A DNA stretch of 64,000 nucleotides from Ardenticatenaceae bacterium (GCA_020634375.1 JACKBX010000003.1:496001-560000); one strand, 5' to 3'; counted from the stretch's first letter, positions 15,865 to 24,876 are shown. Numbers and translations are program-made. Notes: generated by a model from the sequence alone, not told the origin.

Positions 15865-17467
15865 GATGACGCCCTTACTGCGCTTACACGGCCTGACAAA
15901 GCGTTTTGGTGTTTTGACGGCTCTTAACAATGTCGGCCTGGAGATTTACCCAGGTGAAATTGTAGGGTTGGCTGGGCGTAGTGGCGCGGGCAAGACTTTG
16001 CTCACCCGACTTCTGGCGGGTTTGCAGTCGCCGGATAGTGGGCAGTTGATGTTTAACGGCCGTTCCCTTTCCTGGCCCTTCCAAGCAAAAAAAATAGGCA
16101 TTGGTCTGATTCATCAAGAACCGATGCTGGTCGATGAGTTTGACATAACTAGCAACATCTTTCTCGGACACGAACTCAAATGGTCATTTGGAGACAATCA
16201 AAGCAACCTGCTGCACCAGCGCAAAATGCACGAAGAAGCGCGGCGCATCCTGGCGTTGTTAGATGTGGAATTCCCCTCCCTGCATGAAAAAGTAATCAAC
16301 CTCTCCAGCGATATGCGTCAATTGATTTCACTGGCGCAAGGAATGGCATCTCCGGCTGTTTTGCGCATTGTAGATGATCCCACTTCCATGCTCAGTTCCC
16401 CCTATCAAACAAAATTACTTTCTCTAATTGAATCATGGCAGCAAGAGGGAACGGCCGTACTTTTCAGCGGCCAAAATCTCGACCACCTGTTTGCCGTCTC
16501 CGACCGCATCGTTGTCCTATGCCGCGGCGAAATCACCGCCAATGTGCGCACCGATGAAACCAACCGCGAAGAAATCGTCGCCGCCCTGGTAGGCACAGGC
16601 GAACGCCAACAGCGCACCCCTGTTATTTGGGCGCTCGACAGCTATTACCAGGCCAAAAAACAAGCCGAAACCCTCTACCACAACCAACTCCTTTTGGAGC
16701 AAGACCTGGCCGCCCGCGACAGCATCAATCAACAACTGCTCACCCAGCTATCCGAACAAGTGCAAGCGCTAGACAGCGCCAATCTGGCCCTGCAAGATGC
16801 ACAACGTCGCCTGCTCACGCAGCGCGAATTAGAACGCAAACACCTCTCCCGTGAATTGCATGATGAGACCATTCAGGACTTATTGAGCTTGAATTACCAG
16901 CTCGAAGAAATTGCCAGCCTGGTTGAAGATAATGAACCACTGCTTGCTGAATTAGAAGATGCACGGTTAAACATCCGCCAGTTGGTGACAAATGTGCGCG
17001 GCATTTGCGGCGATTTGCGCCCGCCAACCATTGACAGCCTCGGCTTAGGCGCGGCAATCAAATCCTTTACAACCAGTTGGAGCGACCGCACTGGCATTGA
17101 TGTGGCCCTATCATTGAGCGAGAACTTCGGCCGTTTGCCCGAAACCATCGAGCTATCCATCTTCCGCATCGTGCAAGAAGGATTAAACAACGTCTGGAAA
17201 CATTCGGGGGCGTCTCAAGTACAGGTCACGCTGGCTTACACATCCCCGCGCATGTTATCTGTGGGCATAGCCGATAATGGCGACGGCCTCCCCGACGATT
17301 TTGACCTCTCCGCCTTGAGTCGTTCCGGCCATTTTGGCATGTTAGGCATTGGCGAGCGTGTTGCACTGCTGGGGGGCAGGCTCAGTATTCAAAATCAAAC
17401 GGCCGGGGGGCTGAATCTCATTGTGGAGATTCCCCATCCGCGTGCTGTCCTTGATGATTTAAGTTGA
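15851..17467 (+). CDS. ABC ATPase domain fused to NarL-type histidine kinase
   Basis: A 538-residue cytoplasmic fusion; an alternative ATG at 15866 gives MTPLLRLHGLTKRFG, where ABC homology begins. Residues 8-250 are an ABC cassette of the sugar-transporter (XylG/RbsA cassette 1) type: Walker A GRSGAGKT (42-49), Q-loop LIHQEP (87-92). The signature is altered (LSSDMRQ, 151-157), the catalytic Glu of Walker B is Asp (IVDDPTS, 173-179), and the H-loop His is missing (FSGQNL). It should bind ATP but hydrolyse it poorly. Residues 265-330 are a coiled coil. Then comes a HisKA_3 dimerisation domain with His337 in RELHDE, and a HATPase domain with N-box QEGLNNVWKH, G1 ADNGDGLP and G2 GHFGMLGIGERV. 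No membrane helix. Probably senses the sugar transporter or nucleotide state and phosphorylates the upstream regulator (inference). Confidence 0.88.
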   Translation: MRLNEMTPLLRLHGLTKRFGVLTALNNVGLEIYPGEIVGLAGRSGAGKTLLTRLLAGLQSPDSGQLMFNGRSLSWPFQAKKIGIGLIHQEPMLVDEFDITSNIFLGHELKWSFGDNQSNLLHQRKMHEEARRILALLDVEFPSLHEKVINLSSDMRQLISLAQGMASPAVLRIVDDPTSMLSSPYQTKLLSLIESWQQEGTAVLFSGQNLDHLFAVSDRIVVLCRGEITANVRTDETNREEIVAALVGTGERQQRTPVIWALDSYYQAKKQAETLYHNQLLLEQDLAARDSINQQLLTQLSEQVQALDSANLALQDAQRRLLTQRELERKHLSRELHDETIQDLLSLNYQLEEIASLVEDNEPLLAELEDARLNIRQLVTNVRGICGDLRPPTIDSLGLGAAIKSFTTSWSDRTGIDVALSLSENFGRLPETIELSIFRIVQEGLNNVWKHSGASQVQVTLAYTSPRMLSVGIADNGDGLPDDFDLSALSRSGHFGMLGIGERVALLGGRLSIQNQTAGGLNLIVEIPHPRAVLDDLS

Positions 17468-17471
17468 TCAT

Positions 17472-18638
17472 TTAGTCCGCCGGCAAGCTGGCGGGGCTAA
17501 ATTCTTTGACCCAACGAGCCAATACCAGGATGCCGAGAAACATCACGGCCGTTGCTGCCACACTACTCCCCCTAAACCCCGCATACTCCCAAATCAACGG
17601 CCCCGCCAGCGAACCAATCGCCCGTCCCAACGCACCAGCCGCCAAAGCGACTGCCATCACCACACTGCGTGCGCCGGGAACCAGTTCCGTGAGCAAAGGC
17701 ACCCCGCCCACCAACGTAATCTCAAAAAAGATCGAGAGAACAACCAGCGTCACCAACGCAGCGCTGAGGCTAACGGCCGTATACGGAATGATAAAATACG
17801 CAGCCGCATTGAGCAGCCCGGCCGTGATAATGACCGGACGCTTGCCAAAACGGTCTACCAAGAAACCGGCCATCACCTCCCCACTAATTTCTGCGCCGCC
17901 AATAATGCCAGAAGCCAACCCCAAACTTGCCAACGAAAGCGCAAAGCTGGCTTCCATCCAATCGCCATAAACAATAAAGAAAATCTCATTGGCGCACATT
18001 GCCAGCAGCGTGTATAGAGCGGCCGCCCAAATAACGGGGTGCTGGCGGATGGTACGGGCCGTATCACGTAGGGTGAGCAAACGATGTGCCGCGTGCGGAA
18101 TGCGCGGCAGAGTGCGCCACAGCAGCAGAGCCGCACCAATTGCCAGGCCGCCCAACCAGACAAAGGGCGCACGCCAGCCCCACGTCTGAATAGCAAAACC
18201 AATAGCAGGAGCACCAACAAGCAAGCCGCCAGCCCAAGAGGTTTCAGTGAGGGCCAGGGCACGGCCCCGCTGCTGATAAGGCACTGTGTCGCCAATGTAG
18301 GCTTGCATAGCCGGGTCGAAAATCACTTTGGCAATGCCAATGACAATTAGAGTAGCGCCCAGTCCCCAATAAGCAGGCCAGACAACGACGATGAGACAGC
18401 CAAGAGCGAAAAGCAGGGTGGCAATGATGATAATGGGCTTACGGCCGTATCGCTCTGACAGCGGGCCAAAGACCGGGCTGAGCAACCCGGCAAAATTGCG
18501 GAATGTAACCAGACGATAAACGGCCGTAATCTCCACCCCCAATCCCCGTGCCAACGCCGGAATAAAGGGGTAAACCATGCGCAAACCGGTGTTCAGAAAC
18601 AGGCGAGCAATCGTCAGAGCAAGGAGTTGTACGCGCAT
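17472..18638 (-). CDS. MFS transporter
   Basis: A 388-residue major facilitator carrier with about 12 hydrophobic helices. I start it at MRVQLLALTIARLFLN; the frame extends upstream without a better signal, and a GTG 24 bases further out is possible. The loop 2-3 motif reads GPLSERYGRKPII and the symmetrical loop 8-9 motif GFLVDRFGKRPVII, both clear MFS signatures. Substrate unknown; drug or metabolite efflux is likely. It is convergent with the ABC-kinase gene (4-base gap) and divergent from the DUF3048 lipoprotein. Confidence 0.85.
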   Translation of the reverse strand: MRVQLLALTIARLFLNTGLRMVYPFIPALARGLGVEITAVYRLVTFRNFAGLLSPVFGPLSERYGRKPIIIIATLLFALGCLIVVVWPAYWGLGATLIVIGIAKVIFDPAMQAYIGDTVPYQQRGRALALTETSWAGGLLVGAPAIGFAIQTWGWRAPFVWLGGLAIGAALLLWRTLPRIPHAAHRLLTLRDTARTIRQHPVIWAAALYTLLAMCANEIFFIVYGDWMEASFALSLASLGLASGIIGGAEISGEVMAGFLVDRFGKRPVIITAGLLNAAAYFIIPYTAVSLSAALVTLVVLSIFFEITLVGGVPLLTELVPGARSVVMAVALAAGALGRAIGSLAGPLIWEYAGFRGSSVAATAVMFLGILVLARWVKEFSPASLPAD

Positions 18639-18756
18639 TCGCGGTGGAGGCTTTGTGATCACGATGGGAGTGTAGCTGAAGAGAAGACAGCATACAACGG
18701 CCGTACAGCGAGCGTACTTGACAAACAGGGGGCACAAAGCAAGAATACCCGTTCAA

Positions 18757-18826
18757 AGTAGCAAGTCGACAAGCAGCAGGCAAAAACCTTGTAACCTTGC
18801 CCACTTGCAAACTTGCAAACGCTTAC
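18757..18826. repeat. ACTTGCAA-type repeat with complementary arms
   Basis: The left part carries GCAAG/ACAAG words, and the right part CCTTG, CTTGCCCA, CTTGCAAA, CTTGCAAA with a period of 8. It stands just before the DUF3048 lipoprotein start. Confidence 0.6.
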
Positions 18827-18835
18827 GAGGTAAAC

Positions 18836-20038
18836 ATGAAACGACTCACATTCTTTCTGATTTTGTTAATTTTGTTGGCAGCGTGTGGACAGGAAAATGC
18901 TATACCCACCCCGCCACCTGTCTCGCAGCAGCCCACAGGAGCGGAAACGGCCGTATCTGCCCCTGCCGCAGTTGAACCCACCGACGAACCCACCCCGCTG
19001 CCTGTCCCTCCTACAATGGCCGCAGAACCGGCAGCCGCTCCTACGGCACCCCCAGCCCCGCCCGCACCCAGCGCGGAAATCCTGTTTGCCGACGATTTTA
19101 GCGGTGAGCGCAACCCCCTCACCGGCGAACTGGTTACAGACCCGGCTGTGTTGCAGCGACGGCCGTTAGTCGTCAAACTATCCAACGCCCCGGCCATATA
19201 CACCCGTCCGCAGTCCGGCCTCAACGATGCCGACTGGGTCTTCGAGCACACCACCGAAGGCGCTATCACCCGTTTCAGCGCCATTTTCTATGGCAAAACC
19301 CCAGAGAAAATCGGCCCTGTGCGCAGCGCCCGCCTCATAGACCTGGAACTACCGGCCATATTCGATGCCGGTCTAGTTTTCTCCGGGGCCAGCGCTGGCG
19401 TGCGCCAACGCCTGTACAACTCCGACTTTGCCGACCGCATCAACGAAGCCGGTTATGGCCTGTATCGCACCGGCGAAGACAAACCATTGGAACACACGCT
19501 GTACGGCAACCCGGAGCAGCTTTGGGCTTATATGGACAGCATTGGGCAAAATACGCCGCCCAATTTCGGCACATACCTGACCTTCAGCGAGGCAGCTCCC
19601 GCAGGAGGCACGCCCGCCAGCCACGTCACGGTGGACTACAACTGGACGTTGGTAGAATGGGTGTATGATGCGGAGACAGGTCGGTACGGCCGTTGGGCAG
19701 ATGGCGAGGTTCATGCAGACGGCAACACCTTGGAACAAGTAACCGCTGCCAACGTCGTCGTCATCGCCCCCTATCACGTCGAAGACCCCACCATTTGCGA
19801 AGAAATACGCGACGGCGAGTGCGTCCACCTTTCTGTGCAAATCCAGCTTTGGGACAGCGGCGGCGGCGCCATTTTCCGTGACGGGCAGCGCTACGACGTG
19901 ACCTGGCACCGCGAAGGGCGCAACGACCTGCTCACCTTCACCGATGCAAACGGCGATCCTTTTCCGCTCAAAATAGGCAACACCTGGGTACAACTCGTTC
20001 CCACCTGGCTAGATAACCCGGTAACGGTAGAACCGTAG
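18836..20038 (+). CDS. DUF3048 (YerB-like) lipoprotein
   Basis: A 400-residue lipoprotein. The ATG at 18836 is preceded by GAGG at five bases and begins a signal peptide ending LLAAC. A 50-residue Thr/Pro/Ala linker follows. The globular part (about residues 85-400) shows the DUF3048 pattern: PLVVKLSNAP, RPQSGLNDADWVFEH with EGAITRFSAIF, IGPVRSARLIDLELPA, FSGASAGVRQRL, the second domain with VDYN, and the C-terminal pair ITW/VTWHREG with GNTWVQLVP. Family members such as YerB are extracytoplasmic proteins of unknown activity. It ends at a strong terminator shared with the opposing tRNA. Confidence 0.85.
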   Translation: MKRLTFFLILLILLAACGQENAIPTPPPVSQQPTGAETAVSAPAAVEPTDEPTPLPVPPTMAAEPAAAPTAPPAPPAPSAEILFADDFSGERNPLTGELVTDPAVLQRRPLVVKLSNAPAIYTRPQSGLNDADWVFEHTTEGAITRFSAIFYGKTPEKIGPVRSARLIDLELPAIFDAGLVFSGASAGVRQRLYNSDFADRINEAGYGLYRTGEDKPLEHTLYGNPEQLWAYMDSIGQNTPPNFGTYLTFSEAAPAGGTPASHVTVDYNWTLVEWVYDAETGRYGRWADGEVHADGNTLEQVTAANVVVIAPYHVEDPTICEEIRDGECVHLSVQIQLWDSGGGAIFRDGQRYDVTWHREGRNDLLTFTDANGDPFPLKIGNTWVQLVPTWLDNPVTVEP

Positions 20039-20044
20039 ACAAAC

Positions 20045-20074
20045 AAAAAGACACCCAAACGGGTGTCTTTTTTT
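20045..20074. terminator. Bidirectional rho-independent terminator
   Basis: Arms AAAAAGACACCC (20045-20056) and GGGTGTCTTTTT (20061-20072) with an AAAC loop and T runs on both strands. It serves the DUF3048 gene and, on the other strand, the tRNA. Confidence 0.92.
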
Positions 20075-20075
20075 G

Positions 20076-20148
20076 TGGCGCCAACTGGACTTGAACCAGT
20101 GACCTAGGGCTTATGAGTCCCCCGCTCTGCCGTCTGAGCTATGGCGCC
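20076..20148 (-). tRNA. tRNA with CAT anticodon (Met, elongator or Ile2)
   Basis: A 73-base cloverleaf: acceptor GGCGCCA/TGGCGCC, D stem GCTC/GAGC, anticodon loop CTCATAA (anticodon CAT), five-base variable loop AGGTC, T arm ACTGG-TTCAAGT-CCAGT, discriminator A. CCA is not encoded. The anticodon stem GGGGA/GCCCT has a G-U and an A31-G39 mismatch. The acceptor lacks the C1-A72 mismatch of initiators, so this is elongator Met or the lysidine-modified Ile tRNA. Confidence 0.92.
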
Positions 20149-20240
20149 AAAGCGAAGGAAATTATAACCAAAATCAGTTTACCTGCAACCCTTTTGTTAG
20201 CCTAACTACAAGCAGATGTTGATTTGGGCGGGTTTTCCCG

Positions 20241-21482
20241 TTACGGCCGTATCGTAGCATAAGCCATAAGCGCTGTACTCATGCTTTTGTTGTATTTTCG
20301 TGTGGTAGACGGCCGTTTCCCAACAACAGGCGTATCTGCTTGAACAGCAGGCAGATAAAGATCATTGTCTGGCGACAAAGTCGCTGTTGGCGTAGGTGTA
20401 GGGGTAACACTCGGAGTTAAGGTTGGCGTAGGCATCCCTGTTGCGGTCGCGGTTGGTGTCAGGGTTGGCGGGGGCACACCCTCCGCCAAAAACCAGGGAG
20501 CGGTCGTACTGTCCGTTTTGAAGAAATCCATCAGCATGTGCGCCACTTTCATTTCACCGCTGTCAGATGGATGTGTACAATCTCTCACAAGGTCCTCCGG
20601 CAGCCAAACCTGCCCATCAGATCGGGGATTTGTGCCATCAATCCACAAATACGGCCCCCAAGACAAATAAGGGGCAACAACCGGGCCATTTGCCGGGTCA
20701 TAATTAAAAGCGGGATCGCCATTGATTTGCTTTTCAATGAGCCAACGCACGGCAAAACCTGTCTCGAAAGCGGCAGGTTCAGGGCTGAGACCTTGCCAAT
20801 AAGTGTAAGAGCGAGTCCGACTGGACAGGTATGCCAGGCGCACATTGGGGAAACGAGCTTTGAGATTGTGAATGACTTGCTCCAAATCAGCTTCCAGAGA
20901 TTCCGCTTTGGCCGGAAAATCACCGCTGCCAGTTTGCGCCAGTTTAATCCACGCCACCTGCACTTGCGCGGCAGATAAGCCCCCAGAAGTCAAATAGTCT
21001 TCCAGATTTTGCCAGACGGCCGCATCTGGGTCGGCCCAAATATCAGCAGTTTGACCGGGGGACGCGCCATTCACAACGGCAAGTGCGGGATTGAGGGTGT
21101 CATCCACTTGCCGAAGACGGATGAATTCGATGAACTCGGCAGCCGTGTTGGACATGCCAATGGAAACGACAACGATACGGCCGTTCTCGTCCACTTCCCC
21201 CGCATTGTTCAAAGGCACAATTTCATTGGCAATCGCCTGCCCCGCTGCATCATGTGCTGGCGGGCGCAGATTACTACCACCGGGATACAGTCCCCCCATG
21301 TAACCTGTAGGACCACTATCCAACCGCACATACTCGCTGCTGCCCAAATCGTTCAGCGGCTGGCTAACGGGAATAAACTCACCTTCGCAAACCGTTTGTG
21401 CATATACGGCCGTTTCCCCCATCCCCCAACTCGCCCACACCACAACCAACAAAAGCAAAAACAAAACCAACGAACGTTTCAA
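20241..21482 (-). CDS. Secreted SGNH-like protein with Thr/Pro tail
   Basis: A 413-residue exported protein. I start at the TTG of LKRSLVLFLLLLVVV because GGGAGG stands five bases before it; upstream codons lack a signal. A signal peptide ends near ETAVYAQ. The body has a strand-turn VVVSIGMSNTAAEF that fits an SGNH block I (Ser in GMSN), a conserved NGASPGQTADIW, and DCTHPSDSGEMKVA near the end, matching the block V Asp-x-x-His. It therefore looks like an SGNH-fold hydrolase, although no standard GDSL motif is present. The C-terminus is a Thr/Pro-repeat linker (TPTATATGMPTPTLTP...) followed by LYLPAV and a basic tail, as in surface-attached proteins. Substrate unknown. Confidence 0.65.
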   Translation of the reverse strand: MKRSLVLFLLLLVVVWASWGMGETAVYAQTVCEGEFIPVSQPLNDLGSSEYVRLDSGPTGYMGGLYPGGSNLRPPAHDAAGQAIANEIVPLNNAGEVDENGRIVVVSIGMSNTAAEFIEFIRLRQVDDTLNPALAVVNGASPGQTADIWADPDAAVWQNLEDYLTSGGLSAAQVQVAWIKLAQTGSGDFPAKAESLEADLEQVIHNLKARFPNVRLAYLSSRTRSYTYWQGLSPEPAAFETGFAVRWLIEKQINGDPAFNYDPANGPVVAPYLSWGPYLWIDGTNPRSDGQVWLPEDLVRDCTHPSDSGEMKVAHMLMDFFKTDSTTAPWFLAEGVPPPTLTPTATATGMPTPTLTPSVTPTPTPTATLSPDNDLYLPAVQADTPVVGKRPSTTRKYNKSMSTALMAYATIRP

Positions 21483-21751
21483 AGCAACCTCCCAACAAGA
21501 TAAAGGCAAGCCAACCGCTTGCCCCAAACAATATTCCAAAACCTAGCTTAACGGATTCCTGGCAATACGAAACAAAAAATGAGCGGTCACTAATAACCAT
21601 TTATTTTGTCCCAACTACTGAAAAACCATGCCAAATCCCCCACCCCATTCCTAACTTTCCCCAATCTATGGTTATAATAGTGCCTGACAGATGAAGACAA
21701 CCCATTCACCCTTCATCATTCATCCCTCATCCTTATTATCGGGAGGTTAGA

Positions 21752-23035
21752 TTGACTGCAATTCAACGCCCTAAGGGTATGCAAGACGTTTTGCCGGATG
21801 ACCGGCGTTATTGGGACTGGATTATTGAGACAGGTACGGCCGTTGCCCAACAATACGGCTTCCAACGGCTAGACGTGCCCATCATCGAATTCACCCCCCT
21901 CTTTGCGCGGGGCATGGGCGAAGCATCCGACGTATTCGTGCAAAAAGAGATGTACACCATCGAAGAAGACGACGGCGAAAGCATCACCTTGCGCCCAGAG
22001 TTTACCGCTGGGCTGGTGCGTGCCTACATCGAAAATGGTCTCACCAATTGGCCGCAGCCGGTGAAGCTCTTCAGCATCGGCCCCATCTTCCGCCGCGAAC
22101 GGCCGCAAGCCGGCCGCTACCGCCAACACAGCCAGTTTGATGTAGAAATCATGGGCGAAACCGACCCCGCCGCCGATTTAGAAGTGATGATGATCGCCAT
22201 GAACCTCTACCGCAATTTGGGCTACAAAGGGCTGACTTTCCAGCTCAACAGCACCGGCTGCCCGGTGTGCAAGCCCGTCTACATCGCCAAACTCAAGGAA
22301 TATTTGGCCGACCATTTGGATAAACTGGCCGCCATTGACCAGGAACGCATGATCCGCAATCCGCTGCGTGTGCTAGATAGCAAAGAGCCGGGCATGGATG
22401 AACTGCTCGCCAACGCACCGCACATCGTTGACCATCTCTGCGCGGACTGCGAAAGCCATTTTGCCAACCTGCGCGGCCTGCTGGACGCGTTGGAACAAAG
22501 TTACACCATCAACTTCCGGCTGGTGCGCGGCATTGATTATTATACGAAGACCGTATTTGAGGTGTGGGCTGAGGGTATTGGGGCGCAAGCGGCCGTTTGC
22601 GGCGGCGGCCGTTACGATGGGCTGGCAGAGGCAATCGGCGGGCCGTCCACACCGGGCGTGGGCTTTGGCAGCGGCATCGAGCGCATTGTGCTGGGGCTGC
22701 AAGAGCAGGGCATTGAGCCGCCGGACACGCCGCAGCCGCAAGTCCTGCTGGCGCATTTTGGCGGGGCAACGAAAACGGCCGCCGTCAAACTCACCTATCT
22801 CCTGCGCGATGCGGGCATTGGGGCGCGGCTGGCCTTTGCCCGCGAGCGGCGCAGCATGAAAAGCCAGATGCGCGAGGCGAACAAGTACGCCATTCGTTTT
22901 GTGCTGATTTTGGGCGAGTCGGAGGTGGAAAAGGGTGTGGTGACGATACGGCCGTTAGACGGCGGCGAACAAGTCGAAATCCTCCAAACCGAATTAATAA
23001 CCTGGCTGAATGAACAATTAACAATGAATAACTAA
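21752..23035 (+). CDS. hisS: Histidyl-tRNA synthetase
   Basis: A 427-residue class II aminoacyl-tRNA synthetase that charges tRNA-His. It uses a TTG start, supported by GGGAGG eight bases upstream. Motifs: QRPKGMQDVLPD at the N-terminus, LRPEFTAGLVRAYI (motif 2), RRERPQAGRYRQHSQFDVE, the histidine-specific LVRGIDYYTKTVFEV, and AVCGGGRYDGLAEAIGG (motif 3 at GVGFGSGIERIVL). The anticodon-binding domain follows from about residue 330. A TATAAT at 21673-21678 may be its promoter, followed by a TTCATCA/TTCATCC heptad run at 21708-21735. The last codons (LTMNN) and stop lie in an AACAATT heptad array. Confidence 0.95.
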   Translation: MTAIQRPKGMQDVLPDDRRYWDWIIETGTAVAQQYGFQRLDVPIIEFTPLFARGMGEASDVFVQKEMYTIEEDDGESITLRPEFTAGLVRAYIENGLTNWPQPVKLFSIGPIFRRERPQAGRYRQHSQFDVEIMGETDPAADLEVMMIAMNLYRNLGYKGLTFQLNSTGCPVCKPVYIAKLKEYLADHLDKLAAIDQERMIRNPLRVLDSKEPGMDELLANAPHIVDHLCADCESHFANLRGLLDALEQSYTINFRLVRGIDYYTKTVFEVWAEGIGAQAAVCGGGRYDGLAEAIGGPSTPGVGFGSGIERIVLGLQEQGIEPPDTPQPQVLLAHFGGATKTAAVKLTYLLRDAGIGARLAFARERRSMKSQMREANKYAIRFVLILGESEVEKGVVTIRPLDGGEQVEILQTELITWLNEQLTMNN

Positions 23036-23080
23036 CAATTAACAACCTACTTCTTGCTAATTGCTAATTGCTAATTGCTT
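23009..23080. repeat. Heptad arrays AACAATT and TTGCTAA
   Basis: AACAATT, AACAATG, AATAACT, AACAATT, AACAACC, then three TTGCTAA units and TTGCTT just before the nadK ATG. The first array encodes the end of HisS, including its stop codon. Confidence 0.85.
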
Positions 23081-23082
23081 TT

Positions 23083-23916
23083 ATGACAACCATTGGCATT
23101 CTACACCAACCGCGCATTCCCGAATCCGAGCCGATGGCGGCGGAAATTCATGCCTGGCTGACCGCGCAAGGCATCGAAGCGTGGGCCGGTTCTACCTGGG
23201 ACGAGGAACAGGTGAATGGCAATATGGCGCGTTTTTCGCTGCTGGTGGTACTGGGCGGCGATGGCTCTACTTTGCGGGCGGCGCGGCTGAGTGTGCCACA
23301 TGATGTGCCGATTTTTGGCATTAACATGGGACGCGTGGGTTTTCTCAGCGAAGCGCAGCTAGATAACTGGCAGGAAAAGCTGGACAAAGTGCTGCGTGGC
23401 GAGTATTGGCTGGAGCAGCGGTTGATGTTGCAAGCACGGTTGGAGCGAAACGGCCGTATCATCAACACCCTCCCCGCTCTCAATGACGTGGTAGTCAGCC
23501 GCGGGCGACAGGCTCGTGTACTGCGCCTACACCTCTTTGTTGATGGCGACCACGTTACCCTGTACACTGCCGATGCCCTCATTGTTGCCACGCCCACGGG
23601 TTCCACCGCTTACTCCATGGCCGCCGGCGGGCCGCTGCTGCCACCGCAATTGCAAAACTTCGTTGTCGTGCCAGTCGCTGCCCATCTCAGCCTAGATCGC
23701 GCCCTGGTGCTGCACGAAGAAGCAGAAATTACTATTCAAGTGCAAATGGATCATGAAGCGGCATTAATGGCCGATGGGCAGGATGGGATTTCTCTCCAAG
23801 ATGGTGATAAAGTTATCGTCAAGAAACATGACCATTATTGTTCGTTTGTACGCGTGGAAAGCCCAGGATATTTCTATCGGCGATTGATGCGTCGATTGGG
23901 TCATGCACGCCATTAG
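23083..23916 (+). CDS. nadK: NAD kinase
   Basis: A 277-residue NAD(+)/NADH kinase that makes NADP. I take the ATG at 23083 (MTTIGILHQPR); an earlier in-frame ATG lies in the repeat. Motifs: VVLGGDGSTLRAAR (the conserved GGDG), FGINMGRVGFLSE, NDVVVSRG, and the substrate-binding ATPTGSTAYSMAAGGPLLPP, with the later VPVAAHLSLDRALVL. Normal family length. It lies between hisS and a zinc-finger membrane protein, each gap filled by heptad repeats. There is no ribosome binding site, because the repeat abuts the start codon. Confidence 0.93.
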   Translation: MTTIGILHQPRIPESEPMAAEIHAWLTAQGIEAWAGSTWDEEQVNGNMARFSLLVVLGGDGSTLRAARLSVPHDVPIFGINMGRVGFLSEAQLDNWQEKLDKVLRGEYWLEQRLMLQARLERNGRIINTLPALNDVVVSRGRQARVLRLHLFVDGDHVTLYTADALIVATPTGSTAYSMAAGGPLLPPQLQNFVVVPVAAHLSLDRALVLHEEAEITIQVQMDHEAALMADGQDGISLQDGDKVIVKKHDHYCSFVRVESPGYFYRRLMRRLGHARH

Positions 23917-23981
23917 ATAGTTGTTAGCCGTTAGCTATTAGCTTCTAGCTAATGGCTAACAGCTAATAGCTAATAGCTTAT
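23913..23981. repeat. Heptad-repeat hairpin, TAGCTAA type
   Basis: About nine heptads: GTTGTTA, GCCGTTA, GCTATTA, GCTTCTA, then GCTAATG, GCTAACA, GCTAATA, GCTAATA. The first half is complementary to the second. The nadK stop TAG is at its left edge and the next gene starts two bases after its right edge. Confidence 0.85.
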
Positions 23982-23982
23982 T

Positions 23983-24876
23983 ATGATTAGTGAACCGAGA
24001 TTACGCACACTACTACGACAGGCAGAGAGAACGGCCGTCAATGGTAAATTGGCTGCCGCACTTACGTTGTATCAACAAATTGTAGAAGAAGCGCCAGAGT
24101 CAGCGAATGCATGGCTGGGTTTGGCCCAATTAGAGCCAGACCCGGCGAAGAAGGAAGCGGCGTATGAGCAGGCATTGGCATTAGAGCCAGAAAATGCTCA
24201 AGCGCTAGTCGGGCTGGCTGATTTGCGCGGCGAGCCAGTAGCAGAGGAACTGCAGGCGGCCACCCAAGAAACACCAGAACCAGAACCGGCTGCCCCACCT
24301 ATAGCAGAAAAAGAAGTAATGAGGGAAGAGGAAACGGCCGTCATCCAACCCACTCCCCAAGCCGACACGCTTGAACTGGTCTGCTATCGTCATCCCAACC
24401 GCAGCACCTCCCTGCGCTGCTACACCTGCGGCAAACCTATTTGCAGCCAATGTGCCATTAAAACCCCGGTGGGCTATCGCTGCCCCGACTGCATCCGCGA
24501 GGCGGAAGATGTCTTTTTCAACGCCCGTCCCCTTGATTACCTGATTGCCCCACTGGTTTCCTTGCCACTCAGCCTTCTAGCTGGGTTCCTATTATTGCAA
24601 GTAGGCGGCAGCTTCTTCTTCATCTTGCTCATCTTCTTCATTGGCGGGGCAGTCGGCAGTTTTATCGGGCGGCTGGCAAAAGCGGCTGTCGGGCGACGGC
24701 GCGGCCGTTACTTGCCCCATGTTGTTTCCGCCACTGTCATTTTGGGTGGCATGGTAGCTGCTGCTCCAGCCCTCATTGGCTTGCTGCTCGGCAATTTTAG
24801 CGGGATCATGGGCTTGCTTATGCCCGGTATTTATGTATTTATCGCTTCTAGCGCTGCTTTTTACCAAATGAAATAA
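23983..24876 (+). CDS. TPR and B-box zinc-finger membrane protein
   Basis: A 297-residue protein. Residues 1-85 are two to three TPR-like helical repeats (ALTLYQQIVEEAPESANAWLGLAQL; AAYEQALALEPENAQALVGLADL). An acidic Pro-rich linker follows. Residues about 130-170 form a B-box-like zinc finger with cysteines and histidine in CYRHPNRSTSLRCYTCGKPICSQC and GYRCPDCIRE. Four C-terminal hydrophobic helices (about 180-295) complete it. Similar finger-plus-membrane proteins are common in Chloroflexota and Actinobacteria, sometimes fused to rhomboid proteases; no protease motif is visible here. Function unknown. It is 19 bases before recN and probably co-transcribed. Confidence 0.7.
   Translation: MISEPRLRTLLRQAERTAVNGKLAAALTLYQQIVEEAPESANAWLGLAQLEPDPAKKEAAYEQALALEPENAQALVGLADLRGEPVAEELQAATQETPEPEPAAPPIAEKEVMREEETAVIQPTPQADTLELVCYRHPNRSTSLRCYTCGKPICSQCAIKTPVGYRCPDCIREAEDVFFNARPLDYLIAPLVSLPLSLLAGFLLLQVGGSFFFILLIFFIGGAVGSFIGRLAKAAVGRRRGRYLPHVVSATVILGGMVAAAPALIGLLLGNFSGIMGLLMPGIYVFIASSAAFYQMK

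Noticed and set aside
22373..22859. Long overlapping frames within hisS on both strands
   Set aside because: They are shadows of a strongly conserved synthetase gene in GC-rich codons.
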